A DNA stretch of 64,000 nt from Lampris incognitus. Its lineage: Eukaryota > Chordata > Actinopteri > Lampriformes > Lampridae. This document shows positions 38,382 through 49,794 of this stretch, one piece after another. The position numbers and the translations under genes were made by a program. Location: NCBI RefSeq assembly GCF_029633865.1, contig NC_079212.1:101606433-101670432 (forward strand). The letters run 5' to 3'. Within the stretch, counting starts at the first letter, position 1. Each line of letters begins with the position of its first letter. The notes under the pieces were generated by a model. The model worked only from the letters and a program-made list of their open reading frames with translations, was not told where the DNA came from and did not search any database.

Positions 38382-40285
38382 ATGAGCAAAAGATTTTTCA
38401 CTGCCCGTGAGGCTCTTAATCACATCTTTGAGGAGGGGGATCAGGCATTGGGGGAGAGAGATCAGGCTGAAATTGAAGAAGATGTGTCTGAGGATGAAGA
38501 TGATGTGGAGTATGTGCCTGAACATGATGAAGACACATCTGATGAGGAAGTAGGCCTGGATGAAGGAGAACAACAGGAGGTCTTCATGTCAAGGAATGGC
38601 AAGATGGCATGGTCCAAGATCCCTTAGGTCAAAGGCCGAGCACAAGCTCAGAACATCATCAGAATGACCCCTGGGCCCACTACATTTGAAGTGTCACATG
38701 TCCAAGATATAAAGACAGCATTTGAGCTGTTCATACCAGTCTATCCAGACTATCTTGATTGAGATGATGAACCTGGAAGGGAGAAGAGTGTTTGGCAACA
38801 GTTGGAAGGAAATAGACAAAACCTATCTGGATGCTTACTTTGGGCTGTTGCTTCATGCTGGCATGTACCGGTGTGTATTCTGCATTGTAATGTTATTATC
38901 TAATGAACTCAAGTGTCCTTTTATAGTGTGTTTCTTTTGCCCTTGTTGTTGAAATGTGGCATACAAATAAACCTGCCTTGTATTGCCTTGCCTTACAGAT
39001 CCAATAATGAGGCTACTGCCAGCCTATGGGATGCTGAGACAGGCTGGAGTATTTTTTGTGCGACCATGTCACTTCAGACCTTCCATGTCTTGTCAAGAGT
39101 CATTCACTTTGACAATCGGGAAACCAGAGTTGCTCACCGTGCTCATGACAAACTTGCTCCCATTAGGGAGGTTTGGGACAAGTGGGTGGAACGCTTGCCA
39201 TGTGTCTACAATCCAGGGCCAGAGGTCACTGTAGATGAGTGACTAGTAAGAAGGGGGCGTGGCTAAATTCCCACCACTTGGTTTTTTTTTAATCCAAGAT
39301 GGCCACGGCGTGAAATGGGCGTATTACCCAACTCTCCCTTCAGGCAGTATATCCCGAGCAAACCTGGGAAATATGGGATTAAAATCTGGGCAGCGTGTGA
39401 TGCCAGGACCAGCTATGCGTGGAACATGCAAGTATACACCAGAAAATCTGCAAGGGGAGTGGCAGAGAAAAATCAAGGCATGCGGGTGGTGCTGGACATG
39501 ACACAGGGGCTTCAAGAGCACAACATCACCTGTGATAACTTCACATTTTATGCCCTCGGCCAAGAACTGCTGAAGAAAAAACTGACCATGGTAGGAACAG
39601 TCAGGAAGAATAAACCTGAGCTTCCTTCTGCACTGCTAGACACAAAGGACAGAGCCCCTCTCTCCTCGAAGTTTGCATTTACGGAGACCACCACAACGGT
39701 GTCATACTGTCCAAAGAAAAGGAAAGATGTCGTCATGATGTCCACTCTCCACAAGAATGCTGCTGTGAGCAGTAGGGAGGACAAAAAGCCAGACATTATC
39801 CTGGACTACAACAGGAACAAAGGCAGAGTCGACAACCTCGACAAGGTCACTGGCATATACACTTGCCAAACGAAGATGGCCCGGTGGTCATTGGCTGTCT
39901 TTTATAATATTCTTGATGTCTCAGCCTACAACGCGTTCGTGGTGTGGACTGAAATAAATCCTGGGTGGAACAACGGCAAGTTCAACAAGAGGAGGCTCTT
40001 TCTTCAGGAGCTGGGGAGAGCTTTAGTGAATCCCCACATTGAACAACGTCAGTTGGTTCCCCGAACTCCTGGCTCTGCCAACTTGGTGAGACAGCTGCAG
40101 TCTGCAGCCACATCAGCAACCTCCACTAGGACTGAGCCAGAGGACGCCAGTGGCAGCAAGAGAAAGAGGTGCCAGTCCTGCCATTCCAACAAGGACAGAA
40201 AAACCAGCACAATTTGCCACACTTGTAAAAAATACATCTGCAGGGAGCACACTCAAACAGTTGCATACTGTGATTCGTGCATGTG

Positions 40286-40286
<1 letters not shown>
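38382..40286 (+). pseudogene. piggyBac transposase (PGBD4-like), decayed
   Basis: Plus-strand transposase. It starts MSKRFFTAREAL with an acidic N terminus. The catalytic region has TVDE, the TCDNF block and NKGRVDNLDK, which carry the family's Asp residues. The end is a cysteine-rich zinc domain (CQSCHSNKDRK...CHTCKKYICREH...CDSC) that binds the terminal repeats in this family. It is broken by a stop at 38626, a frameshift near 38725, and about 85 bases of foreign sequence with stops between 39243 and 39330. A 128-bp GT-AG intron-like segment interrupts the first half at 38871. The last 323 codons are open. It cannot be active as it stands. Confidence 0.9.
38871..38998 (+). other. Intron-like GT-AG segment in piggyBac ORF
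   Basis: The coding match breaks after a GMYR block at 38870 and resumes at 38999 with SNNEATASLWDAETG. The 128 bases between start GTGTGT, end in a pyrimidine-rich CCTTGCCTTACAG and contain stops in frame. Removing them joins the two blocks in frame, splitting the Arg codon after its second base. Confidence 0.75.

Positions 40287-40318
<32 letters not shown>
40286..40318. repeat. (CA)n microsatellite
   Basis: A 33-bp tract immediately after the piggyBac stop codon. Confidence 0.93.
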
Positions 40319-40320
<2 letters not shown>

Positions 40321-41045
40321 GATACACAGAAACACCTTTGTTCATGTTTGTGTTTAATTTTAATCTGTTATTCTGAATCAAATAAAGTTTTTTTTTCTGA
40401 AAAAAGCCTCTTTTTTTTACCTTTTTCTAACATAAATCTATATGGGTCAATTTTGACCCGTAACACCACAGAGGTTACTATAGTTAATAATATAAAGTTC
40501 TACAAACTTTTTTTTTTTAGAAATTGTATGCTAATATTAGTCTATTATAGTCAGATAACAATTATCCGCTGTCTTCACTATAGGGAATATAATGAGTGAA
40601 TTTAATCCAATTTTGGAACTTAAAAATATGTGGTGCAATGTGTCTTGGGGCCATAAAATAAAATTACAACAGGATTGTATGGTTATGAATACATAGGTAA
40701 GTTATGACGTAGCAAAACCAATATTGGATGATAATCATTGTTTTTGAGTGTTTTGGACTGAGGGTTCAAAATTGACCCGTGAACACTCAGGACAGAAACA
40801 GCTTTTGAACACAGCACAAGTTAAGTAGGACGAGTGGGAGGAACGGAACCAAGTATAAACTTGAAAAGGGCAGATTTTCAGAAAAAAAAAATCTGTGCTG
40901 CGTCAGCTTGAAAAAGTAGATAGTTTGAAGTATTGATGTAGTTGAAGCAGTAGTTGAACTAGCTGAAGCAGTATGCTGTGTATTTTGGGCTAGCATGGCT
41001 CCCACAGCGAGGAACACTGTGCATTATGGGTAACCTACATGTTCC
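40319..41045. other. piggyBac 3' region and anonymous DNA
   Basis: Includes AATAAAG at about 40380, just past the transposase, and a 17-base palindrome GGGTCAATTTTGACCCG at about 40444. An inverted relative (CAAAATTGACCCG) lies at about 40768. Such palindromes lie near the ends of many fish piggyBac-type elements. No clear TTAA-bounded end found. Confidence 0.45.
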
Positions 41046-41049
41046 TTTT

Positions 41050-41232
41050 TTTGGGGGGGGGGGACCCGGGGGACCCTCCCTCCCGACCCCCTCCCCCTTT
41101 TTGTCCCCAATTGTACTTGGCCAATTACCCCACTCTTCCGAGCCGTCCCGGTCGCTGCTCCACCCCCTCTGTCGATCCAGGGAGGGCTGCAGACTACCAC
41201 ATGCCTCCTCCGATACATGTGGAGTCGCCAGC
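41050..41232 (-). mobile_element. SINE-A copy 5, 5'-truncated
   Basis: Minus-strand distal half of SINE-A, from GCTGGCGACTCCACATGTAT to the GGGGACAAAAAGGGGG end. It lies directly against the LINE fragment at 41233. Confidence 0.85.
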
Positions 41233-41457
41233 CCAGACACCCTACCAAGGAAACTCATTTCAACCACTTGTATCCGTGATCCCACCCTTTCTGTCACTAC
41301 CCAAAGCTCATGACCATGGGTGAGGGTTGGAACGAAAATTGACTGGTAAATTGAGAACTTTGCCTTCCGGCTCAGCTCCCTCTTCACCACAATAGTCTGG
41401 TACAACCTCTGCATTACTGCTGATATGGCACCAATATGCCTGACCATTAACCTAGAT
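41233..41457 (-). pseudogene. LINE reverse transcriptase C-terminal fragment
   Basis: Minus-strand frame with IGAISAVMQRLYQTIVVKRE, LSRKAKFSIYQSIFVPTLTH and RIQVVEMSFLGRVSGL, a well-known C-terminal RT stretch of fish LINEs. It is cut on the right by the hAT element and on the left by SINE-A. Clade not assigned. Confidence 0.7.
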
Positions 41458-41792
41458 CAGTGTTTCTCAAACTTTTTTCAGCCAAGGCACCCTTTTTAAG
41501 TGCCTAAAATCTCAAGGCACCCCAGTGTAAAAATATAGCTAAAAACGACACTGCATCCCTCTATTAGTGCAAATATCCTTTTTTATTTTTAGGGGACGGC
41601 GTGTATCAATGAACAGATAGGCAGACAGATAATAAGGTGGGTAAAGAGATAACATCCCTCCAGAATAAAAAATAAAGTGTCAAAATAAGTCCTTCAAACT
41701 GCCATCCCCCTTCCCAGCATAATGAAGTGACAGGAACTTCACACAAAGAAATGGCAGGAACACTCCCATCTGTACTCTTCCATCCAGCCTCT

Positions 41793-41794
<2 letters not shown>

Positions 41795-41865
<71 letters not shown>
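41795..41865. repeat. (AC)n microsatellite inside hAT
   Basis: A 71-bp pure tract in the non-coding 3' part of the hAT element. Frames through it are artefacts. Confidence 0.95.
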
Positions 41866-41866
<1 letters not shown>

Positions 41867-41994
41867 CCCGCATTTAAAAAGTGAGATAGGCCTACATGTG
41901 CACATGAACACACACTCACGCAAAAATATGCCACAACTGAGAGCCAGGAGTGCATAGGGGAGAGAGAGAGGCCGAGAGGGGGCGTGACTCACCA

Positions 41995-43957
41995 TCAATG
42001 AGAGACATGGGCCTGGGAAGACGCACAAAGCTGCCCTATCCTGGCAGGGATGGATGAGAGGCAGACACGTAGATCCTGGTCCACATTCCTTGGTCGCTCC
42101 CTGTACCTGTTCTTGATGTACGTCAGGCTTGAAAAACTCAGTTCACATAGATAGGTTGTGGAGAAGGATAGTAGAATAGCAACAGCGCATCTTGAAGCCA
42201 ATGGGTACTCGTTTCCCACTGATATCCAATAGCTGCCCAGTTCCACATCACAAAATCTCATTTTCAAAGTGCGATCTTCCCTGATCTCCATCAGTTGTTC
42301 CTGTATTGGAAGTGAGCAGTCCTTTGCCACTTTCCATTGCACGCGCACTCCAAGGATCACGGACCCAGTCAAACTCAGCATATGACTCAGAGGGAAAATA
42401 GTGATTGAATCGCCCGTCAAGAGTGGTCAGATGTTGGGCTATTACGCCTGACAATGTGGTGTTGTTTGTATGCATATTGCACAGGGGAAACATATCCAGC
42501 CTGCCCTGGTCTACAAAGGAACGCCAGAGTGTGAGCTTGGACCTGAAGCCGCGTAGTTTGTCAGATGAGGAGAGGAGGGTTTCTTGTCTACCTTGCATTT
42601 TGATATTCAGCTCGTTTATGTGCTTAAATATGTCAGCCATATACGCGAGTTTTGCGCACCACTGCTCGTCTGCGAGTAGCTCTGCAAATGCAGGTTTCTC
42701 GTCTATCACGAAGGCCCTCAATTCTTCTCTTAACTCCTACACTCGGGTCAAAACTTAACCCCGTGAAAGCCAGCGGACAGCCGTGTGTAACAACAAGCTT
42801 TGATGCTCTGCTCCCATTTCCTCGCAAAGAATGGAAAAAAGGCGGCTCTTTAACGGGCGCGCCTTGATGTAATTAACCATGTCCACTGCTTTGTTCAGTA
42901 CGTCGGAAAGTTCTTTTGGTAGCGTCTTAGCAACAAGTGCCTCTCGGTGAAGGAAGCAGTGGGTTGTTCGTATATCAGGGTTTTGCACTTTGGCCCTGGT
43001 AATGAAACCTTTGGCACTGCCCGTCATTGCAGCCGCGCCGTCGGTGCAAATACTGATACAGTTCTTCCAGCTCAAACCACCCTTGTCAAGATACTCAGTT
43101 GTCACACGGAAGATTTCTTCTCCTGTAGTGTTGTTGGGGAGCAGTTTGCAAAATAAAAAGTTCTCTCTAATACGGCCCCCATCAACAAAGCGAACATTTG
43201 CTAAAAGCTGAGCGTGCCCGCTCACACCAGCTGACTCGTCGAGTTGTAAGGAGAAATGTCCACTGGCCTTGATTTTATCCAAAACGACATCTTCAATATC
43301 GGCAGACATGCTATTGATTCGCCTCGCTATTGTGCAGTCTGACAGCGGGACCTTGGCTACTTCTTTGGCAGCTTGTGGGCCAAGCATTTTGGTAACGATT
43401 GCCGTGCAAGCAGGTATTATGACGGACTCTGCGATTGTGTGGGGCTTCTTGGCTTTCGCTACTATTTCTGCTACGAGGTAGCTGGCCTCCAGAGCCTTCT
43501 CGGATACTTTGGCAGCTTTACACATGACTTTCTCTTGCCGCGATTGCTGGGTTTTAAGGCGAACAAAGTACTCCTTCCCCTTGTTTTTAAGGTGTGGGTG
43601 TTTTTGCTTCAGATGTCGTTTGAGTTTGTTGGGAACCATAGTTTGGTTTGCCAGTGTCTTTCCACATACGAGGCAGAGCGGGAGAGGGCATGCATCATTG
43701 GTACTAATGAAGCCAAGTGCAATGTAGCTGTCGTGGTATCGCAAAATCTTTGTCTTTGTAGCCTTGCCCTTGCTAGTAGCCTTGCCCTTACTAACATTAG
43801 CATCTCCCGGTGGTACGACGGGTGCAGACGACTCCGAACTGGAGGATAAAAGCCGGTTGTTGCTAGAAGAAGGCTCCGGTTCACTGTCAGTGTCTGTTGA
43901 AGTATCCCCATCTGTTGGAGCTTCTGGTGGGACTTTTCTTTTTAGGAAACGATCCAT
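41995..43957 (-). pseudogene. hAT transposase (ZBED5-like), decayed
   Basis: Minus strand, start at 43957. The first 400 codons are open. They hold an acidic Ser-rich N terminus and a BED-type zinc finger (Cys95, Cys98, His115, His120). The RNase H-like catalytic start has LQLDESAGVSG and CTDGAAAMTG, then the family's Cys-x2-His motif in CFLHRE. The frame breaks after VRWLSRG near 42755. It resumes at 42721 and shifts again near 42390, ending in the C-terminal dimerisation block YLCELSFSSLTYIKNRYR. Related host genes of the ZBED5/SCAND3 type come from such transposases, but the TIRs and target duplication show this is a mobile copy. Confidence 0.9.
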
Positions 43958-44323
43958 GGCTTGGTTTTGGGTTTTAGCGGCATCAAAATGTCAGGACGTG
44001 TAAAATGATAACAACGATGCCCTGACCTTACGTGACCGCGCACTGCACTGACCCGTATGTAACGTGGGAGGGGAAATGGGCACGCGAGACAGTTTCTCAT
44101 GAGTATGTAGGCTATTTATTTATCTGAAATGAATTTATTTATCCATTTATTTATTCATCCATTCATTTATTCAGTAACATTTTGTAAAATAAATTAGTAT
44201 TTTAATTTTTGATAATTGATATGAAAAATGTTAGATTTGCAAATTTTTTCACGGCACCCCTGACGCTGTCAGACGGCATACCAGGGTGCCGCGGCATACA
44301 GTTTGAGAAACGCTGACCTAGAT

Positions 44324-45019
44324 GAACCCATTTTCAAATATGTAAGTCTATTGTTGTCTGTTTTCATATATGTGGGAAAAAACACAAAGTTGTTTGTCAC
44401 TGACTCTGACCCCTTACAAGGCTTCATTGATCTAGGACAAGCAGCAGTGTAAGCAACAGAGCTGGCAGCAACTTCTCCTGAATGAAAAGTCCTTAGTTGA
44501 CCAAAAAACAAATTCACTTTTGGAAGCTTATCTCTCTCTCTCTATCATTCACACACTTGTTTTCTTTTCTGTTCACCAATTTTGTGCTTATATCCAGAAG
44601 ACATTCTGCTCCTTCTCACTTACAGAAGTTACAGTATTTTTTCACTTGCTAGCTAACTTTCGCAGCCAAGCTACCTTGATAGAATAAACACTCATGGATG
44701 TAGGAATCACTGACTGGATTGAGGGACTTGAGAGCACATAGCCATGGGACTGAGAATGGCAGATGGAGCTCCCCCTTTCCCAGGGATTATTTGCATGACC
44801 CAGGGGTGCACAGAGAGCAACAGCATGCCTGCTGCTGTGACTGGAGAGTTTGACTGCAGGTCTACTGCAGGGGATTTCAAGATGGTCAACCGCACAGCGT
44901 TCTCTACAGCGCAGACCACAGGGAGGATACACCAAGGAATGGTATCTATGAGCGCGAAGGACCCGAGGCACTGCTGCTGACTTCTTGCCACACCAACCAG
45001 ACAGAGAGGGCACACAGGG
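44324..45019. other. Unassigned; possible gag remnant of Gypsy-B
   Basis: About 0.7 kb between the hAT and the recognisable Gypsy-B protease. By position this should be LTR, leader and gag, but I find neither an LTR copy nor a zinc knuckle I can defend. A short (TC)n run lies at about 44531. Confidence 0.4.
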
Positions 45020-45220
45020 GCCACACAGTGCAGAGGAATGGCAGCCAAGGTGTGGTGTAAGGTTTTCATCTCCTTCACAATGATTGCCATCTCCATCCCC
45101 ACACAGACAGGAGCTGGGAAACTTCCAGTTGCTGGCATCGAGACCTGGATGCCAGTTTCGCCACCCCAGGGTTCAAATGACAGCTTGGCAATAGTAGCTC
45201 CTGATCCCTCGATGGACTCA

Positions 45221-45777
45221 TGTTCGATGGGTGAGTCCAAACCTACAGCCTATGTTAAAGGAGTAGTAGAGGGTGTTGATGTGACTGTACTAACTGACTC
45301 TGATTCCAATGTTTCACTGATTTCTGAGGAGTTCAGAATGTCCATTTCAGCCTTGTGTAAATGTGTGTTCAATATGCAGTACACCTTTGCATGTGCAGTA
45401 AATTGACAATTTTGGACATTTTAGGGTACTGTGACCCTTCCTTAATGGTTAGATGGCAAGTATTTGGAGCAGGTTGTTCACATAGTGCAGGGGCAACAAA
45501 GACCATTCTGCTGGGTTTTGATTTCATGCTACAGACTCCTGCTATTATGGATGCTGGTGGTGTACTGCTCCACCTTGGAGACATCGACATTCCTCTCATA
45601 CAGGCCACAGACTTCATATCAGAATGTTGTAACATCTCTGTGTCTGTTGATGTTACTTTTCCATCTTTTAGCAAAATGATTGTTCCTGTTCAGGTAGAGC
45701 CCCCTTGTCCTACTGGACCACCCATCGACTCTTATCTGAGCTATTTGGAGCCTGAGTTGCGTGATAAATGGGCGTAG
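45221..45777 (+). pseudogene. Gypsy-B protease region
   Basis: Contains GVVEGVDVTVLTDSDSNVSL, aligned with the retropepsin active site; Asp-Ser-Asp stands where Asp-Thr/Ser-Gly is expected, so the active site is lost. After a frame change come TILLGFDFM, and then the PPIDSYLSYLEPELRDKWA block. Further upstream-RT sequence (VAPVMNGCTVV, HVNERDLLTPAE) runs to about 45930. Confidence 0.7.
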
Positions 45778-46269
45778 TGGTCGCATGTACAGTGGCACCG
45801 GTTATGAATGGGTGCACTGTGGTGGGGCTGCTCAACTCAACTCACCATGAACTGGAACTTCACTCTGGGTCCCACCTGGGGGCAGTTTACCATGTTAATG
45901 AACGTGACTTACTCACCCCTGCAGAGGTTTGTATTTTCAACTGGTGGCTCTTCTCTGCTGGATGTATTGGACTGTCCAGTGTCTGCTCAACAGGGGAAAC
46001 AACTGCAGGCCTTTCTGGTAAAACATCAGGGGGTCTTCTGGTCTGGATGGGGTGGCACAGGAAACCCCGGTCTGATCAAACACCACATTCAAACAGGTGA
46101 CCATTCCCCAATAAAGTGACAGGCCTATCGTACTCCCCCCCCCCCCAAAAAAAAAAAATGGAGAGAAATAAACAGACAAGTGCAGTGACTTTTGGAGGAC
46201 GGCGTCACAGAGGAGAGCCGTAGGCCTTGGTCCTCAACCATGGTGCTCGTCAGGAAAAAAAAAAACATG

Positions 46270-46565
46270 GCGATTCTGCATGGACTACAGGGGTCTCAAC
46301 TTTGTGATGATAAAAGACTCACAGCCACTGCTGCGAGTAGATGACACGCTGGACTTGGACTTTTCTAATGGCTACTGGCAGGTGGAAGTGACGCAGGGGG
46401 ACAGTGAAAAGACCACTTTCACCACCAACCAGAGCCTGTATCAATTCAAATCAATGCCCATTGGCCTCACCAATGTACCGGTGACCTTCCAGAGGGTCAT
46501 GGAGCTGGTGTTAAGTGGACTGCCATGGCACATCTGCATGGTGTAGCTTGATGATCTGGTTTTGT
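46270..46565 (+). pseudogene. Gypsy-B reverse transcriptase core
   Basis: Frame with CMDYRGLNFVMIKDSQPL, LDLDFSNGYWQVEVTQGDSE, KTTFTTNQSLYQFKSMPIGL and VTFQRVMELVLSGLPW, then the catalytic motif with its Tyr codon turned into TAG (stop-LDD). The sequence leaves Gypsy homology at 46565, where LINE-N copy 2 starts. Confidence 0.85.
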
Positions 46566-46829
46566 AGGTGTTACCCCATACCTCCGAACAGTAGATCAGA
46601 TATGGTAAAATAAATTAACAATATGGAGTGTACAATGATTTATGATCCAGAATGTGTTTTGCTTTTCCCATGGCTGCAATGGTCCTTGCCAGTTTTGCTC
46701 GCACATATGTTATGTGAGGTTTCCAACAGATTTTGTGGTCTAGTATCGCACCTAGGAATTTATTTTCATATAGTCTTTCTATTTGGACATTGTCAATCAC
46801 TACTTTTACTTTGGTGTTTATTATATATA

Positions 46830-48462
46830 CAGGTGCATCTCAAAAAATTAGAATATTGTAGAAAAGTTCATTATTTTCCATAATTTAATTCAAAAAGTGA
46901 AACTTTCATATATTCCAGATTCATTACACATAAAGTGAAATATGTCAAGCCTTTTTTGTTTTAATCTTGATGATTATGGCTTACAGCTCATGAAAATCAA
47001 AAATCCAGTATCTCAGAATATTAAAATATTACATAAGATCAATCAAAAAAAGGATTTATAATACAGAAATGTCGACCTTCTGAAAAGTATGTTCATTTAT
47101 TCACTCAATACTTGGTCGGGGCTCCTTTTGTGTGAATTACTGCATCAGTGCAGCGTGGCATGGAGGCAATCAGCCTGTGGCACTGCTGAGGTGTTATGGA
47201 AGCTCAGGTTGCTTTGATAGCGGCCTTCAGCTCATCTGCATTGTTGGGACAATGTCTCTCATCTTCCTCTTGACAATACCCCATATATGGGGTTCAGGTC
47301 AGGCGAGTTGGCTGGCCAATCAAGCATAGTAATACCATGGTAGTTTTGGCACTGTGGGCAGGTGCCAAGTCCTGCTGGAAAATGAAATCAGCATCGAATA
47401 AAGCTTGTCAGCAGACGGAAGCATGAAGTGCTCTAAAATCTCCTGGTAGATGGCTGTGTTGGCTCTGGGCTTGATGAAGCACAGTAGACCAACACTAGCA
47501 GATGACATGGCACCCCAAATCATCACTGACTGTGGAAACTTCACAGTGGACTTCAAGCAACTTGGATTCTGTGCCTCTCCACTCTTCCTCCAGACTCTGG
47601 GACCTTGATTTCCAAATGAAATGCAACATTTACTTTCATCTGAAAAGAGGACTTTGGACCACTGACCAATGGTCCAGTTCTTCCCTCCTTAGCCCAGGTA
47701 AGATGCTTCTGACGTTGTCTCTGGTTCAGGAGTGGCTTGACACTAGGAATGCAACACTTGTAGTCCAGTTCCTGGGCATGTCTGTGCGTGGTGGCTCTTG
47801 ATGCAGTGACTCCAGCCTCAGTCCACTCCTTGTGAAGCTCCCCCAAGTTCTTGAATCGGCCTTGCTTGACAATCCTCTCAAGGCTGCGGTCATCCCTGTT
47901 GCTTGTGCACCCTTTCCTACCACACCTTTCCCTTCCAGTCAACTTTCCATGGATATGCTTTGATACAGCACTCTGCAAACAGCCAGCCCTTTCAGCAATG
48001 ACCTTCTGTGGCTTATGGGGTATTGTCAAGAGGAAGATGAGAGACACCAGACCCAACAATGCAGACAAGCTGAAGGCCGCTATCAAAGCAACCTGGGCTT
48101 CCATAACACCTCAGTAGTGCCACAGGCTGATTGCCTCCATGCCATGCTGCATTGATGCAGTAATTTGTGCAAAAGAAGCCCCAACCAAGTATTGAGTGCA
48201 TAAATGAACATACTTTTCGGAAGGTCGACATTTCTGTATTATAAATCCTTTTTTTGAATGGCCTTACGTTATATTTTAATATTTTGAGATACTGGATTTT
48301 TGATTTTCATGACCTGTAAGCCGTAATCATCAAGATTAAAACAAAACAGGCTTGACATATTTCACTTTATGTGTAATGAATCTAGACTATATGAAAGTTT
48401 CCCTTTCTGAATTAAATTACAGAAAACAATGAACTTTTCCACAATATTCTAATTTTTTGAGA

Positions 48463-48470
<8 letters not shown>
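46830..48470 (-). mobile_element. Tc1/mariner-like element with ~450-bp inverted ends
   Basis: The ends are CAGGTGCATCTCAAAAAATT and its reverse complement. TA precedes the left end (46828-46829); the right side runs into (TG)n. The two outer parts (about 46830-47284 and 48015-48470) are inverted copies of each other, and both encode the C-terminal end of the transposase. The N-terminal part of the transposase is missing and replaced by the inverted arm. Confidence 0.88.
47110..48104 (-). pseudogene. Transposase of the rearranged Tc1-like element
   Basis: Minus strand. Reads VIAERAGCLQSAVSKHIHGK, CTSNRDDRSLERIVKQGRF, ATTHRHAQELDYKC, SVKPLLNQRQRQKHLTWAKE, then KFPQSVMIWGAMSSASVG and IYQEILEHFMLPSADKLY. 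Frames change at least twice, and the C-terminal part (about 47110-47290) is in pieces. A second C-terminal copy (KRKMRDTRPNNADKLKAAIK) lies on the plus strand at 48030-48115. The first helix-turn-helix is absent. Confidence 0.82.

Positions 48471-48548
<78 letters not shown>
48471..48548. repeat. (TG)n microsatellite
   Basis: Pure TG tract directly abutting the right end of the Tc1-like element, then a short TATATA run. It seems to have grown from the element boundary. Confidence 0.95.
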
Positions 48549-48561
<13 letters not shown>

Positions 48562-48567
48562 GTATGT

Positions 48568-48601
48568 ATACATAGCAGTACAAGCTTGTACTGCTATGTA
48601 T
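48568..48601. repeat. Perfect 34-bp palindrome
   Basis: The half-site ATACATAGCAGTACAAG is followed with no spacer by its exact reverse complement. Confidence 0.9.
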
Positions 48602-48651
48602 TAAATGGTTTTTTTCCTACATCTATCTTGGTATATATATTATAAATAATT

Positions 48652-49005
48652 TGGGTGGCATGGTGGCCCAGTGGTTAGTGCTGTTGCTTCATAGCAGGAA
48701 GGTCCTGCGTTTAAACCCAGGGTTGTCCACCTTGGGGGATCATCCCAGGTTGTCCTCTGAGTGGAGTTTGCATGTTGCATGCGGTGGGTTTTCTCCGGGT
48801 AATCCAGTTTCCCCCACTATCAAAAGAAACATGCATGTTAGGGTTTATAGTCCTGTCTGTGTGGGAAAATAACTGGAGTTGGTCCCCGGGCGCATCATGA
48901 AGGCAGCAGCCTGCTGCTCCAGGCTACACAGATCACAGCTAGGATGGGTTCATTTTCAGTAACTGAATTTCCCCAACGGGGATTAATAAAAGAAACTTAA
49001 TAATT
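48652..49005 (+). mobile_element. SINE-B copy 3, full length
   Basis: Complete copy. A box TGGCCCAGTGG at 48664-48674, decayed B box at about 48708-48718, body with GGAGTTTGCATGTTGCATG, then GGAGTTGGTCCCCGG and AGGATGGGTTCATT, ending in AATTTCCCCAACGGGGATTA with AATAAAAG. The end resembles the 3' end of L2-like LINEs, its likely mobiliser. Inserted in LINE-N copy 2. Confidence 0.85.
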
Positions 49006-49794
49006 TCCAAACAACATAAACTTTGTTTTGTCCACATTTAAAGATAATTTGTTTTTGTCAAACCACCATTTTAGTTTTTCCATTGCGATTTAGGTCACCT
49101 CCAAAAGCTGCTGTAAAATCTCATCAGAACAAAATATATTCGTGTCATCCACAAATAGAACAAATTTCAATATTTTTGAAATCTTGCATACATCATTTAA
49201 GTACAGAATGAACAGTTTTGGACCTAAATCTGACCCCTGGGGTACACCACAAGTAATATCCATGCATGACGATTTATGTTCGCCTAGCTTTACAAACTGC
49301 TGCCTGTTACTTAAATAGCTTCTTAGCCAATTCTGAACCACCCCTCTGATACCATACCTTTCCAATTTGTCTATTAATCTATTGTGATCAATAGTGTCAA
49401 AAGCTTTTTTTTTCAATCTATAAATATTCCCACAGGAAACTTTTTTTTTTTTTGGTCTACGCAGTTAGTTATTTCTTCAATTAGTTCAATGAGCGCCAGA
49501 GATGTTGATCTGTTTGGTCAAAACCCATACTGGCTATCGGTCAGCAGATTGTGCTTCTCAATGAATTTGTCTAGTCTAGCAGCAAATACTTTTTCCAATA
49601 TTTTGGAGATTTGTGACAACTATGAAATCAGTCTGCAGCTTGTAAATTGGTGTCTATCTCCAGTTTTATATAAGGGTATGACTTTTGCGATTTTCATTTT
49701 GCTTGGAACTTTACCAGATCGAAAGGACCTGTTATAGATGTGGGTTAGTGGTTTAGCAATACATTCAATTACTTTCTAAAAATGCAATACAATC

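Larger units (their letters stand above)
41458..44315 (-). mobile_element. hAT element, Charlie-like, 2858 bp
   Basis: Left end CAGTGTTTCTCAAACTTTTT and right end with TTTGAGAAACGCTG form terminal inverted repeats. A perfect 8-bp target duplication ACCTAGAT flanks it (41450-41457 and 44316-44323). The subterminal CAAGGCACCC and CACGGCACCC blocks are also inverted. It holds a broken transposase on the minus strand and an (AC)n tract at 41795-41865. Confidence 0.95.

Noticed and set aside
38382..40286. Functional domesticated PGBD gene
   Set aside because: A stop, a frameshift and foreign sequence in the catalytic half rule out a working protein here, although the intron leaves the history open.
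41995..43957. Host ZBED5-type gene
   Set aside because: The frame is broken, and the segment lies inside an element with terminal inverted repeats and a perfect 8-bp duplication.
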